64,000 bases of DNA from Serratia sp. PL17 (GCF_017832355.1 NZ_JAFIBY010000011.1:1-64000); one strand, 5' to 3'. Positions 17,441-30,570 are shown, counted from the first letter of the stretch. Numbers and translations: made by a program. Notes: generated by a model not told the origin, from the sequence alone.

Positions 17441-20077
17441 ATGAACGAACAATATTCGGCAATGCGAAGTAATGTCAGTATGCTCGGCAAATTGCTCGGC
17501 GATACCATCAAAGAAGCGCTGGGCGAGCATATTCTCGATCGCGTTGAAACTATCCGTAAGCTTTCCAAATCTTCACGTGCAGGTAACGAAGCGCATCGCC
17601 AAGAGCTGCTTTCTACCTTACAAAACCTGTCCAACGACGAGTTGCTGCCCGTTGCGCGTGCATTCAGTCAGTTTCTCAATCTGACGAACGTCGCCGAGCA
17701 GTACCACAGCATTTCGCCCAATGGCGAGGCGGCCAGCAACCCAGAGGCGTTGGCCCAGTTATTCACTCGTCTGAAAGACAAAAAGCTCAGCACCAAAGAG
17801 CTGCAAAATGCGGTATCTCAGCTTTCCATCGAGCTGGTGCTGACCGCGCACCCGACGGAAATTACCCGCCGCACCCTGATCCACAAGCTGGTTGAAGTTA
17901 ACACTTGCCTCAGCCAACTGGACCATAACGATCTGGCCGATTACGAGCGCAACAAGATCATGCGCCGCCTGCGTCAATTGGTCGCCCAGTCATGGCATAC
18001 CGACGAGATCCGTAAGCATCGCCCATCACCTATCGATGAAGCGAAATGGGGCTTTGCGGTAGTCGAAAACAGCCTGTGGGAAGGTGTGCCTGCCTTCCTG
18101 CGTGAATTCAACGAACAGTTGGAAAACTCCATCGATTACAGCCTGCCGGCAGAAGCCGTACCGGTACGCTTCACCTCCTGGATGGGCGGTGACCGCGATG
18201 GCAACCCCAATGTCACTGCCGAAATTACCCGACACGTGCTGCTGCTGAGCCGCTGGAAGGCCTGCGACTTGTTCACCCGCGATATTCAGGTGCTGGTATC
18301 TGAGCTGTCGATGACCGAATGTACGCCGGAACTGCGTGCACGTGCCGGTGGTGACGAAGTGCAGGAACCGTACCGCGAGATCATGAAGCAATTGCGCAGC
18401 CAGCTGATGAGTTCTCAGGCTTATCTGGAAGGCCGCCTTAAAGGCGAGCGTGTACTGAAACCGCATGACCTGCTGGTCAATAACGAGCAACTGTGGGAAC
18501 CGCTGTTTGCCTGTTACCAGTCACTGCAGGCTTGTGGTATGAGCATCATCGCCAATGGCCAGCTGCTCGATACCTTACGCCGCGTACGCTGCTTTGGTGT
18601 CCCCCTGGTGCGTATCGATGTTCGCCAGGAAAGCACACGCCACACTGAAGCTATCGCCGAACTGACGCGCTATCTCGGCCTGGGTGATTACGAAAGCTGG
18701 TCGGAAGCCGATAAACAGGCATTCCTGATCCGCGAACTGAACTCCAAACGCCCGCTGGTACCGCTGAAGTGGGAACCGAGCGCCGACACCCAGGAAGTGC
18801 TGGAAACCTGTCGGGTGATCGCCGAAGCCCCCCAAGGATCAATCGCCGCCTACGTGATTTCCATGGCTCGCACCCCCTCTGACGTGCTGGCGGTGCATCT
18901 GTTGCTGAAAGAAGCCGGCTGCCCATTCGCGCTGCCAGTCGCACCGCTGTTCGAAACCCTCGACGACCTGAATAACGCCGACGACGTAATGACCCAGTTG
19001 CTGAATATTGACTGGTACCGCGGCTTTATCCAGGGCAAACAGATGGTGATGATTGGCTATTCTGATTCGGCGAAAGACGCCGGGGTAATGGCAGCATCGT
19101 GGGCGCAGTACCGCGCGCAAGATGCGCTGATCAAAACCTGTGAGAAGGCTGGCGTGGCACTGACGCTGTTCCACGGCCGCGGTGGTTCAATTGGCCGTGG
19201 CGGTGCACCGGCGCATGCGGCATTGCTGTCGCAACCGCCGGGCAGCCTGAAAGGCGGCCTGCGCGTCACCGAACAGGGTGAAATGATCCGCTTCAAATTT
19301 GGTCTGCCGGAGGTCACCATCAGCAGCCTGGCGCTTTACACTGGCGCAATTTTGGAGGCCAACCTGTTGCCGCCGCCAGAACCGAAGAAAGAGTGGCGCA
19401 CGTTGATGGATGAGTTGTCAGACACCTCATGCAACATGTACCGCGGCTACGTACGCGAGAATCCGGAGTTTGTGCCATATTTCCGCGCTGCAACGCCGGA
19501 ATTGGAGTTGGGCAAACTGCCTCTGGGCTCACGTCCGGCCAAGCGCAAGCCAAACGGCGGCGTAGAGAGCCTACGCGCTATCCCGTGGATCTTCGCCTGG
19601 ACTCAGAACCGGCTGATGCTGCCCGCCTGGCTGGGTGCCGGTGCCGGCTTGCAAGAAGCGGTAAAAGCCGGCAAGCAGGATCAATTGGAAGCGATGTGCC
19701 GCGACTGGCCGTTCTTCTCTACCCGCATCGCGATGCTGGAAATGGTTTTCGCCAAAGCAGACCTGTGGTTAGCGGAATACTACGATCAACGTCTGGTCGA
19801 TAAGTCACTGTGGCCACTTGGCAAACAGTTACGCGACCAATTGGCGAGCGACATCAAAGTGGTGCTGACAATCGCCAATGATGCACACCTGATGGAGGAT
19901 CTGCCGTGGATCGCCGAATCCATCGCGCTGCGTAACGTGTATACCGATCCGCTGAACGTACTGCAGGCTGAACTGTTACACCGTTCACGCCAGCAAGAAC
20001 AGCCAGATGCCCGCGTTGAGCAAGCGCTAATGGTCACCATTGCCGGCGTTGCCGCCGGGATGCGTAATACCGGCTAG
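17441..20077 (+). CDS. ppc: Phosphoenolpyruvate carboxylase Ppc
   Basis: This enzyme carboxylates PEP to oxaloacetate, the main anaplerotic reaction, as a cytoplasmic tetramer regulated by acetyl-CoA and aspartate. At 878 residues it is slightly shorter than E. coli (883). The catalytic His is in VLTAHPTE (His-137), the substrate motif [14 protein letters not shown] is present, and the C terminus ends in the invariant MRNTG. It starts at [11 protein letters not shown]. It is a single-gene unit with its own terminator. Confidence 0.98.
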   Translation: MNEQYSAMRSNVSMLGKLLGDTIKEALGEHILDRVETIRKLSKSSRAGNEAHRQELLSTLQNLSNDELLPVARAFSQFLNLTNVAEQYHSISPNGEAASNPEALAQLFTRLKDKKLSTKELQNAVSQLSIELVLTAHPTEITRRTLIHKLVEVNTCLSQLDHNDLADYERNKIMRRLRQLVAQSWHTDEIRKHRPSPIDEAKWGFAVVENSLWEGVPAFLREFNEQLENSIDYSLPAEAVPVRFTSWMGGDRDGNPNVTAEITRHVLLLSRWKACDLFTRDIQVLVSELSMTECTPELRARAGGDEVQEPYREIMKQLRSQLMSSQAYLEGRLKGERVLKPHDLLVNNEQLWEPLFACYQSLQACGMSIIANGQLLDTLRRVRCFGVPLVRIDVRQESTRHTEAIAELTRYLGLGDYESWSEADKQAFLIRELNSKRPLVPLKWEPSADTQEVLETCRVIAEAPQGSIAAYVISMARTPSDVLAVHLLLKEAGCPFALPVAPLFETLDDLNNADDVMTQLLNIDWYRGFIQGKQMVMIGYSDSAKDAGVMAASWAQYRAQDALIKTCEKAGVALTLFHGRGGSIGRGGAPAHAALLSQPPGSLKGGLRVTEQGEMIRFKFGLPEVTISSLALYTGAILEANLLPPPEPKKEWRTLMDELSDTSCNMYRGYVRENPEFVPYFRAATPELELGKLPLGSRPAKRKPNGGVESLRAIPWIFAWTQNRLMLPAWLGAGAGLQEAVKAGKQDQLEAMCRDWPFFSTRIAMLEMVFAKADLWLAEYYDQRLVDKSLWPLGKQLRDQLASDIKVVLTIANDAHLMEDLPWIAESIALRNVYTDPLNVLQAELLHRSRQQEQPDARVEQALMVTIAGVAAGMRNTG

Positions 20078-20092
20078 GTTAAGCGACAAAGT

Positions 20093-20122
20093 ACGGCCCC
20101 TGCTTCCAGAGGCCGTTTTTTT
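20093..20122 (+). terminator. ppc terminator
   Basis: ACGGCC (20093-20098) pairs with GGCCGT (20111-20116), 12-nt loop, followed by a run of Ts. Confidence 0.8.
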
Positions 20123-20128
20123 CCAATA

Positions 20129-20160
20129 AAAAGGGCGCTGTCATTGCACAGCGCCCTTTT
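20129..20160. terminator. Bidirectional terminator between ppc and metF
   Basis: AAAAGGGCGCTGT (20129-20141) and ACAGCGCCCTTTT (20148-20160) form a 13-bp stem with A/T flanks on both sides, so it acts for metF (minus) and backs up the ppc terminator. Confidence 0.88.
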
Positions 20161-20178
20161 CTTCATTCATCAATAAAA

Positions 20179-21096
<918 letters not shown>

Positions 21097-21119
21097 TCAC
21101 TGTTCTGCTTTATTTTAAT

Positions 21120-21151
21120 AAGCGTCTATACGTTTAGACGTCTAGATAGAA
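21120..21151 (-). promoter_or_regulatory. MetJ operator (met boxes) of metF
   Basis: Consecutive 8-mers AAGCGTCT, ATACGTTT, AGACGTCT (perfect consensus, 21136-21143) and a degenerate AGATAGAA form a tandem met-box array upstream of metF. MetJ-SAM dimers bind such arrays cooperatively. Confidence 0.9.
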
Positions 21152-21263
21152 AATGCCGTATGTTGGCTAAAGAGTCAACAGGAAAATGAGGGAAATAAGG
21201 TGATTAATCCTCACCCGTTAAGAGAAAGAATTTCATATTCAAAACAAGGATAATTATGGCAGG

Positions 21264-21293
21264 AAAAACGAGGGGTGCGGAGGATCCGCACCC
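21264..21293 (-). terminator. metBL terminator
   Basis: On the minus strand GGGTGCGGA pairs with TCCGCACCC (21273-21293, 3-nt loop), followed by CTCGTTTTT. It ends the metBL transcript 10 nt after the metL stop. Confidence 0.85.
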
Positions 21294-21302
21294 ACAAGGA
21301 AA

Positions 21303-23738
21303 TTAAAGCAGTTGCGCCAAACGGTTAAGGTCTGACTGGATCGCACCGGCGGTGACATCACGACCCGCACCCGGACCGCGGATCACCAGTGGATTGTCTC
21401 GGTACCAACGGCTTTCGATGGCAAACACGTTATCACACGGCAACAGCGACGCCAGCGGGTGCTCAGGACGCACTGCTTCCACGCCGACACGAGCCTTGCC
21501 ATTGGCATCGAAGCGCGCCACGTGTCGCAGCACCAGCCCCATTTCATTGGCGGCCTCAAAACGTTGCAGCATTTGCTGATTCAGCGCATCGCCGTTTTCG
21601 AAGAACTGATCGACAGAGCCCTGTTCAGCCCCTGCAGGCACCAGCGATTCGACGCGGACCTGGTTCGGTTCAATATCGTAACCCGCCTCACGCGCCAGGA
21701 TCACCAACTTACGCATCACGTCCTGACCAGAGAGGTCAACCCGTGGATCCGGTTCTGTCAGCCCCTGCTGCCACGCCTGATCCACCAGCTCGGTGAACGG
21801 CACCGTGCCGTCGAACTGCAGGAACAACCAGGAAAGCGTACCCGAGAAGATGCCGCTTATCGCCAGAATGCTGTCACCGCTGTCGCGCAGGTCTCGTACC
21901 GTATGATTGACAGGCAGGCCCGCACCAACCGTGGCGTTATACAACCAATGGCGGCCCGTTTTGGCGAAGGCATCGCGAATTTGGCGATAGTTGTCGCTAC
22001 AGGATGCCCCCGCAAGCTTATTGGCACTGATCACATGGAAACCATAGCTGGCGAAATCCAGATACTGCTCAGCCAGACTTTCACTGGCGGTGACATCAAG
22101 CACCACCAAATCGTCAAACGGGTGCGCACGCATCCACAGGAACAGTGACTCTTCGTCCAGTTCTTGCGCTTCGTCTTCAAAGAATGCCAATGCGCGGCTG
22201 GCGTCCAGGCCATCGTAGTTCAGCAAGCTGCGGCGACTGTCCACCACGCCAGCCAGGCTGAACTCAAACCCGCTGCGGGCGGAAATATTTTTCTGCTCGC
22301 GGGCAAACAGCTCCAGCCAACGTGCACCGATATTGCCTTTGCCGAACAGCACCAGACCAATACGTTTCTCGGCACGGAACAGGCTTTGGTGCAGGCCCTG
22401 AATCAGTAACCCGGTAGGCCCCTTGCGCAGCACCGCCACCATACTGATGCCATCTTCGGACTGCCAAATAAACTCTACCGGTTGGTCTTTCAGCTGTTGA
22501 TAAAAACGATGACTGTGCAGCGGGTTCTTACACACACCGGCCCCCACCAGCGCCACCAGCGCCAACCCTTCACGCAGCTGCAGTTCACCCGGCAGCGCCG
22601 TATCCTGCAACGTACGCAGTACGCTGTTCACCACTTCCGAGGTGTAGCATAGCTGTATCAAGTTACGGTCCGGATGAATACCTACCGCCAGCGGTTTGAT
22701 CTGCGCACGCTTGAGCACCAGATCCAGTTCTTTCTGTGCCAGCTTAAAATCATGTTGGCTGGCAACATTCAGCTCAATCAGGCACACATCATCATGACTG
22801 GTGACAATCTTCGCCCCCGTGCCAGAGGCGAGTACACGTTCGATACGCGTTGAGCCTTGTTCCGGCTGATAACTGCAACGCAGTTGAAGATCGATATCGC
22901 TACCGGATACCGGCTGCAGGGTGCGGGTGTGCAGCACAGGTGCCGCCAAACGCGCCAGTTCACTGGCTTCGTCCAAACGCAGCAGTGGCAGCAGGCAAGC
23001 GTCTTTTACCTTGCGCGGGTCGGCGCTGTAAACCCCTGCCACGTCACTCCAAATGGTCACGCGTTCCGCCCCGGCCAGCGCACCGACCTGGGTTGCAGAA
23101 TAGTCACTGCCGTTACGCCCCAACAGCACGGTTTCACCGGCGTCGTTGCGTGAAATAAAGCCGGTCACCACCAAACGTTTACCCGGGTGTTGGGCCAACA
23201 ACTGTTGCAACAACGGATAAGAACGGCCTTCGTCAACTTGCGGCTGAGCGGCGCGTTCCGCACGCAGGAAATCGCGCGCATCCAGCCAGGCCGCCTGCAT
23301 GTCCAGCTTGTTCAGTACCGCTGCCATCAAGCGTGCAGACCAGATCTCGCCATGGCCAACCACCTCAGCGTAGATGACGTCGTCGAGCTTATCGTCCAGC
23401 AAGACTGCCAGACGCTCCAGATCCTGAATAAATTCGGCGATCAATGGCTCAGCGGTTTCCGGCGGTAACAGACCGCTTATTAATTCGCTGTGATAACGGC
23501 GTAACGTCTGCTGAACCTGATGTGCAGAAAGGCGATCGCTCTGGCTGAGCTTCAGCCAGCTGATCAGTTGGTTGGTGGTACTGCCGGCCGCCGACACCAC
23601 CATCATGTCGCCTGGCTGGCTGTATTCGGCCATGATCCCGGCCACCCGCAGATAACACTTCACATCCGCCAGGCTACTGCCGCCAAACTTGTGCAGTTGA
23701 CGCCCGCTCACCGGCCCTGCTACCGCAATTGCATTCAT
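21303..23738 (-). CDS. metL: Bifunctional aspartokinase II / homoserine dehydrogenase II MetL
   Basis: This 811-residue fusion (E. coli 810) carries the first and third steps of the aspartate pathway toward methionine. The N-terminal kinase domain has KFGGSSLADVKCYLRVAG and GFISRNDAGETVLLGRNGSD; the central regulatory part is followed by the dehydrogenase domain with Rossmann motif VLFGKGNIGARWLELF (about residue 465) and NATVGAGLPVNHT. It starts 2 nt after the metB stop, so translation is coupled. The MetJ operator upstream of metB controls both genes. Confidence 0.98.
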   Translation of the reverse strand: MNAIAVAGPVSGRQLHKFGGSSLADVKCYLRVAGIMAEYSQPGDMMVVSAAGSTTNQLISWLKLSQSDRLSAHQVQQTLRRYHSELISGLLPPETAEPLIAEFIQDLERLAVLLDDKLDDVIYAEVVGHGEIWSARLMAAVLNKLDMQAAWLDARDFLRAERAAQPQVDEGRSYPLLQQLLAQHPGKRLVVTGFISRNDAGETVLLGRNGSDYSATQVGALAGAERVTIWSDVAGVYSADPRKVKDACLLPLLRLDEASELARLAAPVLHTRTLQPVSGSDIDLQLRCSYQPEQGSTRIERVLASGTGAKIVTSHDDVCLIELNVASQHDFKLAQKELDLVLKRAQIKPLAVGIHPDRNLIQLCYTSEVVNSVLRTLQDTALPGELQLREGLALVALVGAGVCKNPLHSHRFYQQLKDQPVEFIWQSEDGISMVAVLRKGPTGLLIQGLHQSLFRAEKRIGLVLFGKGNIGARWLELFAREQKNISARSGFEFSLAGVVDSRRSLLNYDGLDASRALAFFEDEAQELDEESLFLWMRAHPFDDLVVLDVTASESLAEQYLDFASYGFHVISANKLAGASCSDNYRQIRDAFAKTGRHWLYNATVGAGLPVNHTVRDLRDSGDSILAISGIFSGTLSWLFLQFDGTVPFTELVDQAWQQGLTEPDPRVDLSGQDVMRKLVILAREAGYDIEPNQVRVESLVPAGAEQGSVDQFFENGDALNQQMLQRFEAANEMGLVLRHVARFDANGKARVGVEAVRPEHPLASLLPCDNVFAIESRWYRDNPLVIRGPGAGRDVTAGAIQSDLNRLAQLL

Positions 23739-23740
23739 GC

Positions 23741-24901
23741 TTACCTCGTTGCCGCCGCCTGGAAGGCTCGTTCCAGATCGGCAATCAAATCTTCACTGTC
23801 TTCAATACCCACGGAGATACGCAGCAGGCTTTCGGAAATACCGGCCGCCGCACGGGCTTCCGCCGCCATACCTGCATGGGTCATGGTCGCTGCATGCGAG
23901 ATCAGGCTTTCTACGCCGCCCAACGATTCTGCCAGAGTAAACAACTCAAGGGCAGACAGAAAACGGCGCAATAGCGCTTCGTCACCGTCCAGTTCAAAGC
24001 TGAGCATCGCGCCAAAGCCGCGTTGCTGACGACGTGCAATCTCGTGCCCAGGGTTCTGTGGCAGAGAAGGATGATACAGCTTTTTCACTAAGGGTTGCTG
24101 CTGTAAATAACTGACAATCGCTTCGGCGTTTTGTTGCGCTGCCTTAATGCGTGGTGACAGCGTACGCATGCCACGCAGCAGTAAATAGCTGTCGAACGCA
24201 CCACCCGTCACGCCGATATTATTGGCCCACCAGGCCAGCTCAACCGCCAGATCTTTATCTTTGGCGATGACCGCTCCGGCCACAACGTCAGAATGACCAT
24301 TGAGATACTTGGTGCAGGAGTGCACCACCAAATCCGCCCCCAGGCTGATAGGCTGCTGCAATGCCGGGCTGAGGAAGGTATTGTCCACCACCGTCAGCGC
24401 ACCTGCTGCATGGGCAGCGTCACAAATAGCGGCGATATCCACCACCCGCAATAGCGGATTACTTGGGCTTTCAATCAGTACCAACTTGGGCTTTTGCGCC
24501 AACGCCTGCTGTAATGCCGTTTCATTCCCCTGATCGACAAACAGCACGCGGTAAGCACCACGCTTACTCAGGCTGTCGAACAGACGATAGCTACCGCCAT
24601 AACAGTCATGCGGAGCCACCAGAAGATCGCCGGGTTGCAGGAACACGGTCGTCACCAGATGGATCGCCGACATCCCGCTACTGGTCATCACGGCCCCAGC
24701 CCCCCCTTCCAACTCGGCCAGTGCACGCTGCACCACATCGCGTGTCGGGTTACCGCGGCGTGAATAGTCATGAGCACGAGGCTGATTGAAGTCAGTAAAA
24801 TTATAGGTACTGGATAGGTGGATCGGCGGAACAACGCAACCGTACTGTTCGTCATCGTTCAGGCCGCTACGTACGGCAATCGTGGCAGGTTTACGCGTCA
24901 T
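23741..24901 (-). CDS. metB: Cystathionine gamma-synthase MetB
   Basis: This PLP enzyme couples O-succinylhomoserine and cysteine to cystathionine. At 386 residues it equals E. coli. The PLP-lysine motif SCTKYLNGHSD and the substrate motif YSRRGNPTRDV are present. The start MTRKPATIAVRSG was chosen by homology; 19 in-frame codons upstream overlap the MetJ operator side and are rejected. It is the first gene of metBL, divergent from metJ. Confidence 0.97.
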   Translation of the reverse strand: MTRKPATIAVRSGLNDDEQYGCVVPPIHLSSTYNFTDFNQPRAHDYSRRGNPTRDVVQRALAELEGGAGAVMTSSGMSAIHLVTTVFLQPGDLLVAPHDCYGGSYRLFDSLSKRGAYRVLFVDQGNETALQQALAQKPKLVLIESPSNPLLRVVDIAAICDAAHAAGALTVVDNTFLSPALQQPISLGADLVVHSCTKYLNGHSDVVAGAVIAKDKDLAVELAWWANNIGVTGGAFDSYLLLRGMRTLSPRIKAAQQNAEAIVSYLQQQPLVKKLYHPSLPQNPGHEIARRQQRGFGAMLSFELDGDEALLRRFLSALELFTLAESLGGVESLISHAATMTHAGMAAEARAAAGISESLLRISVGIEDSEDLIADLERAFQAAATR

Positions 24902-25218
24902 AGGGTCTCTCGGCTCTCGGGATTCGGATGAATGAGGCCTAAAGATTAATCGCAGCAACGATAGACGTCAATACATCTGGACATCTAAACTTCTTTGCGT
25001 ATAGATTGAGCAAAGCCATAATACCCGCTAAAATTATGCCAGTTTGATATGACGATACGATGTTAACCCGGAATGCATAGGCGACACCTATTGATCGTCA
25101 GCATTCAGTGACCCTGGTCGCGTAAAATTGACATTTATTTAGTGAGAACAGTGAAGATCGGGCATAATTGGCCGGTTTTTAGAATTTTGTAATTTTTCTG
25201 ACAAATTTAAGGTGTCCC
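24902..25218. other. 317-bp divergent metB-metJ regulatory region
   Basis: It contains the MetJ operator (24963-25002) near metB and an A/T-rich segment around 25120-25215 ahead of metJ; no further gene or repeat is apparent. The metJ SD is AAGGTG just before the ATG. Confidence 0.6.
24963..25002. promoter_or_regulatory. MetJ operator (met boxes) between metB and metJ
   Basis: In-phase 8-mers AGACGTCA, ATACATCT, GGACATCT, AAACTTCT and TTGCGTAT (24963-25002) give four recognisable met boxes plus one poor one, against consensus AGACGTCT. E. coli has an equivalent five-box operator here that represses metB and autoregulates metJ. Confidence 0.9.
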
Positions 25219-25536
25219 ATGGCTGAGTGGAACGGCGAGTATGTCAGCCCTTACGCTGAACACGGTAAAAAAAGCGAGCAAGTAAAAAAAATCACGGTAT
25301 CCATTCCGCTGAAGGTTCTGAAAATCCTCACCGATGAACGGACGCGTCGCCAGGTCAATAACCTGCGCCATGCCACCAACAGCGAATTGCTGTGCGAAGC
25401 ATTTCTGCACGCCTTTACCGGCCAGCCGCTGCCGAACGACGAAGACCTGCGCAAAGAACGCAGCGATGAAATCCCGGAAGCCGCGAAACTGCTGATGCGT
25501 GAATTGGGTGTGGATCCCGATACCTGGGAATATTAA
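25219..25536 (+). CDS. metJ: Methionine repressor MetJ
   Basis: The 105-residue ribbon-helix-helix repressor uses S-adenosylmethionine as corepressor and binds met boxes as tandem dimers. It is the same length as E. coli and nearly identical, with beta-strand [12 protein letters not shown] and helix [17 protein letters not shown] visible. It is divergent from metBL, whose operator lies in the shared gap. A bidirectional terminator shared with rpmE follows. Confidence 0.98.
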   Translation: MAEWNGEYVSPYAEHGKKSEQVKKITVSIPLKVLKILTDERTRRQVNNLRHATNSELLCEAFLHAFTGQPLPNDEDLRKERSDEIPEAAKLLMRELGVDPDTWEY

Positions 25537-25569
25537 GTGCCGGTCTGCGAATGCAGAGGGTAGAAACGA

Positions 25570-25594
25570 AAAAAGGCGCCGAAGGCGCCTTTTT
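25570..25594. terminator. Bidirectional terminator metJ/rpmE
   Basis: AAAAAGGCGCC - GAA - GGCGCCTTTTT is a perfect stem with T-runs on both strands, between convergent genes. Confidence 0.92.
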
Positions 25595-25613
25595 CATCTG
25601 ACGATAAGAAATC

Positions 25614-25829
25614 TTATTTCTTAGCGCCTGGTACGCTGAAACGCTTGTTGAAGCGGTCAACGCGGCCACCGGTAGCAACGTCACGCTGCTTGCCAGTGTA
25701 GAACGGGTGGCATTCGCCACAAACGTCCAGGTTCAGATCGTGACCCACGGTAGAGCGGATTTTGATCACGTTACCGCAAGAGCAGTTAGCAGTAACTAAT
25801 TCGTATTTTGGGTGGATACCTTGTTTCAT
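25614..25829 (-). CDS. rpmE: 50S ribosomal protein L31 (zinc-binding type)
   Basis: The 71-residue large-subunit protein has the four zinc cysteines of the C+ type (CSC at 16/18 and CGEC at 37/40) and conserved HPFYTGKQ. It forms the B1b intersubunit bridge in the ribosome. The start ATG has a GAGG SD. It is convergent with metJ and divergent from priA, as in E. coli. E. coli L31 autoregulates its own mRNA through the 5' leader; I did not identify the element here. Confidence 0.97.
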   Translation of the reverse strand: MKQGIHPKYELVTANCSCGNVIKIRSTVGHDLNLDVCGECHPFYTGKQRDVATGGRVDRFNKRFSVPGAKK

Positions 25830-25900
25830 GGGAAACCTCAGTTAAGGCCGTGTCGCTATCCAGCCCTGTTTCGCCAGACACCACACGTGGTTGATAATAA

Positions 25901-28222
<2,322 letters not shown>

Positions 28223-28250
28223 ACCCAGAAAAGTCTGATTCAGTTCATGC

Positions 28251-28266
28251 AATGCAAACGTTTACC
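28251..28266. promoter_or_regulatory. Candidate LacI-family operator upstream of cytR
   Basis: AATGCAAACGTTTACC matches about 12 of 16 positions of the PurR box (ACGCAAACGTTTGCGT) and contains an AATGCAAAC close to the CytR half-site. It lies 246 bp before cytR, in a 289-bp gap. It could serve PurR or CytR autoregulation; neither is certain. Confidence 0.3.
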
Positions 28267-28498
28267 CTTGAAATTGCGAGCGAACGCTAAAAAACCTTCC
28301 TGGGTCACACTTTTTATGCAAATTAGGTAACAAAGGCAGGACATATTCTGTTTAGAATGTCTGTGAAGGCAATTTTGTCACCGATTGCAGCACCGTGACC
28401 GAATGTTTAAGCGCGGATGGCGCTAAATCATAACAACACCACCGCACGCCAGAATTTGTGAGCAAACTGAAGCAGTCGCGTTGGCATGGGGCTAACGC

Positions 28499-28514
28499 AA
28501 GGAGAAAGGCGTTG
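28499..28514 (+). promoter_or_regulatory. Strong RBS deciding a TTG start for cytR
   Basis: AAGGAG (28499-28504) lies 7 nt before TTG (28512-28514). No comparable SD precedes the in-frame ATG at 28536, so TTG is the better start. Confidence 0.7.
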
Positions 28515-29540
28515 GAACACAAGAAAGAATTATCCATGGCAACCATGAAAGACGTTGCCGAAATGGCGGGCGTTTCAACGGCAACCGTATCGCGTGCGTT
28601 GATGAATCCGGAAAAGGTGTCAACGCCGACGCGTCAGAAAGTGGAACAGGCCGTGCTGGCCGTTGGCTATTCTCCCCACGCCCTCTCCCGTAATATCAAA
28701 CGCAACGAATCCCGCACCATCCTGGTGATCGTCCCCGACATTTGCGATCCGTTTTTTGCCGACGTGATCCAGGGGATCGAGCAAACAGCGGCACAACAGG
28801 GCTATCTGGTGCTCATTGGCGACTGTGCGCAGCAAAATCAGCAGGAACGCACCTTTGTTAATCTGATTATTACCAAACAAATCGACGGCATGCTGCTGCT
28901 CGGCTCAAACTTACCCTTCGATGCCAGTAAAGAAGAACAACGTAATCTGCCACCGATGGTGATGGCCAACGAGTTTGCTCCGGAACTGGAACTGCCGACG
29001 GTACACATCGATAATCTGACGGCCGCCTTCGAAGCCGTACATTATTTACATCAGCTCGGACACAAACAAATCGCCTGTGTCGCCGGGCCTGAACAGATGC
29101 CGCTCAGCCATTATCGGTTGCAAGGTTACATTCAGGCGCTACGTCGTAATGGCATTAGCGTCGAAAGCAGCTATATTACCCGGGGTGATTTCACCTACGA
29201 AGCTGGCGCTCAGGCGCTGGCGGCGCTGATGGCACAGCCAAAACCACCGACGGCAATTTTCTGCCACAGTGACGTCATGGCGATCGGCGTGTTGTCGCAG
29301 GCGAAAAAAATGGGGCTGCGCGTACCGCAAGACCTTTCCATCGTCGGCTTTGATGACATCAAATTGGCGCAATATTGCGATCCACCGTTAACCACAGTGG
29401 CTCAACCGCGCTACCAGATTGGCCAGCAAGCAATGCTGTTGCTGTTGGAGCAGTTGCACGGACAGACCGTGGCAAGCGGCTCCCGGCTTTTGGACAGTGA
29501 ATTGATTATCAGAGGCAGCACCGCTGCCCCTAAACGCTAG
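28512..29540 (+). CDS. cytR: LacI-family nucleoside regulator CytR
   Basis: The cytidine-responsive repressor controls nucleoside uptake and catabolism together with CRP. With the TTG start it is 342 residues (E. coli 341). The N-terminal HTH (MKDVAEMAGVSTATVSRALMNP) and hinge (VGYSPHALSRN) are followed by the periplasmic-binding-like ligand domain (ILVIVPDICDPFFADVIQGIE, FCHSDVMAIG). The gene lies between priA and ftsN, as in E. coli. A longer frame upstream of the TTG lacks similarity. Confidence 0.95.
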   Translation: MEHKKELSMATMKDVAEMAGVSTATVSRALMNPEKVSTPTRQKVEQAVLAVGYSPHALSRNIKRNESRTILVIVPDICDPFFADVIQGIEQTAAQQGYLVLIGDCAQQNQQERTFVNLIITKQIDGMLLLGSNLPFDASKEEQRNLPPMVMANEFAPELELPTVHIDNLTAAFEAVHYLHQLGHKQIACVAGPEQMPLSHYRLQGYIQALRRNGISVESSYITRGDFTYEAGAQALAALMAQPKPPTAIFCHSDVMAIGVLSQAKKMGLRVPQDLSIVGFDDIKLAQYCDPPLTTVAQPRYQIGQQAMLLLLEQLHGQTVASGSRLLDSELIIRGSTAAPKR

Positions 29541-29605
29541 TCAAATATTTTAGGGTTCAGTAACATGACGGACTTATCCCCTCATCAGGACACAGCGGAA
29601 TAATA

Positions 29606-30547
29606 GTGGCACAAAAAGACTATGTAAGCCGTGGGCGCGCAGCAGGAGCTAAGCGTAAACCCCCCAGCCGTAAAAAACGCAGTTCTCCGAAGGTCTCCAA
29701 AACCGTGTTGGCGTTGGCCGTCGCACTGCTGGTGATTTTTATCGGTGGCCTCTATTTCATTACGCACAACAAGCCGGATGACGCGCCGCTGCTGCCTGTG
29801 CACAACACGCGTCCGGGTAACGGCCTACCGCCGAAACCGGAAGAGCGTTGGCGCTACATCAAAGAGCTGGAAAATCGTCAGATTGGCGTACAAACCCCGA
29901 CCGAACCTACGGCCGGCGGCGAAGCCAGTTCCAAAACACAGCTGACGGCTGAACAGCGCCAACTGCTGGATCAGATGCAGGCGGATATGCAACAGCGCCC
30001 AACGCAGCTCAATGAAGTGCCGTATAACGATCCTTCACAAGCCGCAGCGCGCAATAATCGTCAGCAGCAAATGCAACAACAGCAGGTACAGCAACAACCC
30101 ATACAGCAGCAACCACAGGTAACGCAGCCGCGTAATCCGTTCAACAACGGCGCGACGACGCAACCTGTGCAGCAACAGGCCCAGCCGAAACCTAAACCGC
30201 AACCGGTCACACAACCGCCGGTGCAGGTTAAGCACCCTGAACCAAAACCGCAGCCGAAACCTGAGACCAAGCCGGAAGTCAGTCAGGAAACGGCCAAGCA
30301 GGAAACCAAGCCAGAATCGAAGCAGAAGTGGATGGTGCAGTGCGGTTCATTCCGTGCGACCGATCAGGCAGAGTCTGTGCGTGCACGCCTGGCGTTTGAA
30401 GGCATCGAAAGCCGCATTACGGCGGGTGGTGGCTGGAATCGCGTGGTGCTCGGCCCTTACAGCAGCCGGGCTGTTGCGGACAAAACCCTGTCGCGCCTGA
30501 AGGGCGTAGGCATGTCAAGTTGCATTCCCCTCTCCGTTGGGGGTTGA
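29606..30547 (+). CDS. ftsN: Cell-division protein FtsN
   Basis: This 313-residue inner-membrane divisome activator begins at a GTG, as in E. coli (MAQKDYVSRGR). A basic cytoplasmic tail (1-32) is followed by one membrane helix (about 33-53), the essential periplasmic stretch NGLPPKPEERWRYIKELENR, a long Gln/Pro-rich linker (about 150-235), and a C-terminal SPOR domain (WMVQCGSFRATDQA...) that binds denuded glycan at the septum. The SPOR cysteine pair (in VQCGSF and MSSCIPL) is conserved. The stop codon lies inside the -35 element of the hslVU heat-shock promoter. Confidence 0.96.
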   Translation: MAQKDYVSRGRAAGAKRKPPSRKKRSSPKVSKTVLALAVALLVIFIGGLYFITHNKPDDAPLLPVHNTRPGNGLPPKPEERWRYIKELENRQIGVQTPTEPTAGGEASSKTQLTAEQRQLLDQMQADMQQRPTQLNEVPYNDPSQAAARNNRQQQMQQQQVQQQPIQQQPQVTQPRNPFNNGATTQPVQQQAQPKPKPQPVTQPPVQVKHPEPKPQPKPETKPEVSQETAKQETKPESKQKWMVQCGSFRATDQAESVRARLAFEGIESRITAGGGWNRVVLGPYSSRAVADKTLSRLKGVGMSSCIPLSVGG

Positions 30548-30570
30548 AAAGCGTCAATCCCCCCCCATCT
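30543..30570 (+). promoter_or_regulatory. Sigma-32 (heat-shock) promoter of hslVU
   Basis: GTTGAAA (30543-30549) and CCCCATCT (30563-30570) with a 13-nt gap match the sigma-32 consensus CTTGAAA-N13/14-CCCCATNT closely. The -35 element overlaps the ftsN stop codon. The leader that follows contains a short hairpin (CGCA...TGCG near 30599-30615); E. coli hslVU mRNA also has a stabilising leader hairpin. Confidence 0.85.

Noticed and set aside
28365-28395. CRP site upstream of cytR (TGTGA...TCAC)
   Set aside because: The two half-sites are 11 bp apart instead of 6, so they cannot form a standard CRP site.
30000-30320. CAG/CCG-rich tract as a simple-sequence repeat or CRISPR-like array
   Set aside because: It encodes the Gln/Pro-rich linker of FtsN in frame; no regular repeat-spacer pattern.
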